DNA of 64,000 nt from Methylophilaceae bacterium (GTDB taxonomy: Bacteria > Pseudomonadota > Gammaproteobacteria > Burkholderiales > Methylophilaceae), in contig CANMPB010000001.1 in assembly GCA_947499625.1 (NCBI GenBank), forward strand, positions 31,718 through 95,717, written 5' to 3'. Position numbers and translations under genes: made by a program. Every line of letters starts with the position of its first letter. The stretch's first letter is position 1. This document shows positions 61,236 through 64,000 of the stretch, piece by piece. Under the pieces are notes generated by a model. That model ran no database searches, was not told the DNA's origin, and saw only the letters and a list, made by a program, of their open reading frames with translations.

Positions 61236-61341
61236 TTTAATTACCTATATTTGAATATATGATATCTTACCTTGTGAACGCGCATTCCGCCAACAAATGA
61301 GAGGGTTTTGATTTAATTTATTTCTTTAAAAACACGATGTT

Positions 61342-61710
61342 ATGAAATTTCACTTAATTCAATCTGACAATAAAAATCTCATCACTGGGTACGATTTAAA
61401 CTGGGTGGAAGTCAATCAAACGCGTCACCAATCAAGTCTTATTGTGACTCCTGATCAACTTCTTCTTGAATGGTCAGTCAAAACCATTAAAGATATTAAA
61501 GAGAATAGTTTTGAAGTTATGAAAGCTTTAGATTTTGAAATTATTTTACTAGGTACTGGCAATAAACAAGAACATCTTGAGCCAAGACTTTTGGAATATT
61601 TTTCAAAGAAAAATATAGCTATTGAATCTATGAGCAATCAATCTGCTTGCAGAACCTACAATATTTTAGCAAATGAAGAGCGTAAGGTATTGCTGGGGCT
61701 GATGCTTTAA
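61342..61710 (+). CDS. Mth938-like (DUF498) domain protein
   Basis: A 122-residue single-domain protein of the Mth938/DUF498 family (bacterial relatives of NDUFAF3/AAMDC). Visible landmarks are [24 protein letters not shown], and the C-terminal [23 protein letters not shown] split over about 93-115. The family's function in bacteria is unknown. It stands alone on the + strand and its stop overlaps that of convergent fabB by 4 bases. Confidence 0.85.
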   Translation: MKFHLIQSDNKNLITGYDLNWVEVNQTRHQSSLIVTPDQLLLEWSVKTIKDIKENSFEVMKALDFEIILLGTGNKQEHLEPRLLEYFSKKNIAIESMSNQSACRTYNILANEERKVLLGLML

Positions 61711-62939
61711 AGATTTTTTGTTGAAAATACAAGACAGGCGTTTGTACCGCCGAAACCGAAGCTATTTGAAATCGCTGTTTTCACTTCAATATTATCAATA
61801 CGCTTTGTCACGATAGGAAGGTCTTTGGCTAAAGGATCTAATGCTTCGATATTCACTGATGGCGCTATAAATTTATTTTCCATCATGATAAGACTATAGA
61901 TCGCCTCATTGACTCCTGCAGCGCCTAATGCATGGCCAGATAAAGATTTGGTCGATGCAATATGGGGCATAGGACCATATTTATTATCCCCAAATACAGC
62001 ACGAATTGCTTCAAGCTCTTTAATATCCCCCACAGGGGTGCTTGTGCCATGTGTATTCATATAGTCGACTTGATCGATCCCTTGAAGAGCAAGCCTCATA
62101 CATCGCTCAGCACCTTCGCCACTTGGGGCCACCATGTCATAACCATCAGAGGTCGCGCCGTAGCCAACGACTTCTGCGTAAATTTTTGCATTCCTGGCTT
62201 TTGCATGCTCATACTCTTCTAGAACCAAAATACCACCGCCGCCTGAAATTACAAAACCATCTCGATTTACATCATAAGTCCGCGAGGCTTTTTCTGGAGT
62301 CTCATTATATTTACTTGAAAGAGCGCCCATTCCATCGAACATGAAAGAAAGTGTCCAGTGTTCTTCTTCAGCACCACCTGCAAAAATAATATCTTGTTTA
62401 CCGAGTTGAATTTGTTCTACGCCCGCGCCAATACAATGAGCACTGGTTGAACATGCTGAAGTGATCGCATAATTCACACCTTTAATTTTAGCACCCGTTG
62501 CAAGACACGCTGAAACGCCGCTCGCCATAGCTTTAGTGACCATATAAGGCCCTACCCGTCGAATACCTTTTTCTCGTATGGTATCTATACCCTCCAAAAT
62601 ACTTTCATGTGAAGCGCCTCCTGCACCCACAATCAAACCAGTGCGTATATTTGAAACCATAGCTTCAGGCAAAGCTGAATCAGCGATTGCTTCTTGCATA
62701 GCGAGCCAAGCATAGGCATGGCCTTTAGCCATGAAGCGGAATAACTTGCGATCGATTAACTCTTCAAAATTAAGATTTTTAATGGAGCCAGCAACATGTG
62801 AGCGTAATCCCATGGCAGCGTAATCTGGCTGGAATGTAATACCAGAACGAGCATGATATAAGCTATCTTGAACTTCTTTTTTATTATTACCTAGACTAGA
62901 TACAACTCCTAATCCAGTAACAACAACCCGACGAGTCAT
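61707..62939 (-). CDS. fabB: 3-oxoacyl-ACP synthase I
   Basis: Condensing enzyme that elongates unsaturated acyl chains in type II fatty acid synthesis. The 410-residue protein has the catalytic cysteine in [13 protein letters not shown] and the two histidines in [11 protein letters not shown] and [12 protein letters not shown], typical of KAS I/II. It directly follows fabA (24 bases), and that pairing identifies it as FabB rather than FabF. Confidence 0.95.
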   Translation of the reverse strand: MTRRVVVTGLGVVSSLGNNKKEVQDSLYHARSGITFQPDYAAMGLRSHVAGSIKNLNFEELIDRKLFRFMAKGHAYAWLAMQEAIADSALPEAMVSNIRTGLIVGAGGASHESILEGIDTIREKGIRRVGPYMVTKAMASGVSACLATGAKIKGVNYAITSACSTSAHCIGAGVEQIQLGKQDIIFAGGAEEEHWTLSFMFDGMGALSSKYNETPEKASRTYDVNRDGFVISGGGGILVLEEYEHAKARNAKIYAEVVGYGATSDGYDMVAPSGEGAERCMRLALQGIDQVDYMNTHGTSTPVGDIKELEAIRAVFGDNKYGPMPHIASTKSLSGHALGAAGVNEAIYSLIMMENKFIAPSVNIEALDPLAKDLPIVTKRIDNIEVKTAISNSFGFGGTNACLVFSTKNL

Positions 62940-62963
62940 GCGTCGCCTCCCATTAAATAACGA

Positions 62964-63479
62964 TCAAAAATTATCAGTACGCGCAAATAAACCGACACGC
63001 AAATCTTTAGCATGGTAAATTTCCCGGCCATCCACTAACATTTTACCATCAGCAATGCCCATGATGAGTTTACGCATAATTACTCTTTTCAAATCAATAG
63101 CATAGGTAATTTTTTTAGCTGTAGGTAATACTTGGCCTGTAAACTTAATTTCTCCGCCACCCAGTGCACGGCCTCGGCCTATGCCACCTTTCCAACCCAG
63201 ATAAAAACCGACCAACTGCCACATAGCGTCGAGTCCAAGGCAGCCAGGCATCACAGGATCCCCCTCAAAATGACAGCCAAAAAACCACAGATCTTTATTG
63301 ACATCCAATTCAGCAATAATCTGTCCATTGCCATATTCGCCACCCTCATCCGTAATAGCAACGATGCGATCAAACATAAGCATAGGAGGCAATGGAAGTT
63401 GTGCATTGCCTGGGCCAAACATCTCTCCACGACCGCAAGACAAAAGCTCTTCTTTTGTATAGCTATTTTTTTTAGTCAT
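62964..63479 (-). CDS. fabA: 3-hydroxydecanoyl-ACP dehydratase/isomerase
   Basis: Dehydrates 3-hydroxydecanoyl-ACP and isomerises it to the cis-3 form, the branch point to unsaturated fatty acids. The 171-residue protein has the hot-dog fold, the catalytic histidine in [16 protein letters not shown] followed by [14 protein letters not shown], typical of FabA. It is the first gene of fabA-fabB and is divergent from the MoxR ATPase gene across 160 bases. Confidence 0.97.
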   Translation of the reverse strand: MTKKNSYTKEELLSCGRGEMFGPGNAQLPLPPMLMFDRIVAITDEGGEYGNGQIIAELDVNKDLWFFGCHFEGDPVMPGCLGLDAMWQLVGFYLGWKGGIGRGRALGGGEIKFTGQVLPTAKKITYAIDLKRVIMRKLIMGIADGKMLVDGREIYHAKDLRVGLFARTDNF

Positions 63480-63557
63480 TGAATTTATGGGCAGTTGATA
63501 ATAAAAATTGTGAAAAGTAATCGTTGGTAACTGAGCTATTTTATCGTGTTTTATCTA

Positions 63558-63586
63558 TTTACCCTGATAAATTATTACGCTACTAT
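63558..63586 (+). promoter_or_regulatory. putative sigma-70 promoter of the MoxR-type gene
   Basis: TTTACC (63558-63563) and TACTAT (63581-63586) are 17 bases apart; both match consensus at 4 of 6. The leader would be about 47 bases and contains an AGGGA ribosome binding site at 63629-63633, 6 bases before the ATG. Confidence 0.4.
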
Positions 63587-63639
63587 TAAAAACTTTAGTA
63601 AAACACTCAACTAACAATTTCATCTATTAGGGATTCCAT

Positions 63640-64000
63640 ATGAGCGACCAAAATCTGGCCGACTGGAGAAAGCTTGCAGTCAAACTTGAAACAGAAATTA
63701 ATAAAGTCGTTATAGGACAAGAGCGTCCTGTAAGGCTGATTACCACTTCAATTTTTGCACGTGGTCACGTTCTTCTAGAAGGTGACGTGGGTGTTGGAAA
63801 AACAACATTACTTAAAGCTTTCACGCGCGCCATTGGTGGGGGTTATCAACGTATTGAAGGTACGATTGACCTTATGCCAAACGATCTTATTTATCATACC
63901 TATCTTGGTGAAGATGGAAAGCCACATGTAACCCCCGGCCCTATTTTAATGTCTGGTAGTGATTTATCTATTTTCTTCTTTAATGAAATTAACCGAGCAA
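63640..64000 (+). CDS. MoxR-family AAA+ ATPase (partial, cut by window end)
   Basis: An open frame starts at ATG 63640 and runs off the right edge, giving the first 120 residues. It reads as a MoxR-type AAA+ ATPase: VVIGQERPVRLITTS, then Walker A LLEGDVGVGKTTLLKAF at about 46-62, then PGPILMSG and Walker B IFFFNEINRA at the very end. MoxR proteins act as chaperones in assembling or metallating enzymes; in methylotrophs one member (MxaR) belongs to the methanol dehydrogenase mxa cluster. The genes to the right would decide this. AGGGA ribosome binding site. Confidence 0.88.
   Translation, partial: MSDQNLADWRKLAVKLETEINKVVIGQERPVRLITTSIFARGHVLLEGDVGVGKTTLLKAFTRAIGGGYQRIEGTIDLMPNDLIYHTYLGEDGKPHVTPGPILMSGSDLSIFFFNEINRA

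Overview
The window is an AT-rich, gene-dense stretch of a betaproteobacterial chromosome. It most resembles a small-genome methylotroph of the Methylophilaceae (the 'Candidatus Methylopumilus' / OM43 type). The reasons are the protein flavour, an EF-P with Arg32 next to its rhamnosyltransferase EarP, the tyrA-aroA-cmk-rpsA-ihfB-lapB-pyrF order, a complete 6-phosphogluconate branch with an NAD-type Gnd (the dissimilatory RuMP route in these bacteria), and a MoxR-type ATPase at the right edge. The taxonomic call is inference; there is no rRNA gene here. I see no tRNA, rRNA, CRISPR, prophage or insertion sequence, and no gene-free stretch longer than about 230 bases.

Layout. 1-5.4 kb: EamA transporter, a two-component system, and a divergent acetyl-CoA synthetase with a promoter and tandem small palindromes in its leader. 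5.4-11.6 kb: yhdP, a nitrilase-family amidase and tldD. 11.6-13.8 kb: efp, earP and greB on the minus strand. 13.8-19.1 kb: an AddB/AddA-like pair that looks degenerate. 19.2-30.9 kb: mfd, rpiA, serS, rarA, lolA (fused to an NTF2-like domain), ftsK, trxB and a Smr protein. 30.9-35.1 kb: ABC exporter, ispF, ispD, amtB. 35.3-38.3 kb: DUF3301 protein, hslO, a SpoU methyltransferase and a TraB/GumN protein. 38.3-46.6 kb: aat, bpt, tyrA, aroA, cmk, rpsA, ihfB, lapB, pyrF. 46.6-56 kb: metG, apbC, pgl, gnd, zwf, dcd and a large PLP amino-acid decarboxylase. 56-61.2 kb: a tight minus-strand operon alaA-hom-thrC-thyA-folA. 61.3-64 kb: a Mth938-like protein, fabB, fabA and the start of a MoxR ATPase.

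How the genes fit together. Most of the window is core metabolism and information processing: aromatic and threonine biosynthesis, thymidylate synthesis, isoprenoid precursors, type II unsaturated fatty acid synthesis, translation quality control and DNA repair. Zwf, Pgl and Gnd form an oxidative hexose-phosphate branch and RpiA handles its ribulose-5-phosphate. Many neighbouring genes overlap by 1-23 bases, including at convergent ends, as expected of a streamlined genome.

I did not find a clearly new multi-gene system. The observations most worth following are the LolA-NTF2 fusion, the AddA-like helicase that ends before its nuclease domain beside an AddB-like protein that lacks two expected cysteines, the tandem palindromes in the acs leader, and NtrC-like dyads upstream of amtB without a recognisable sigma-54 promoter.
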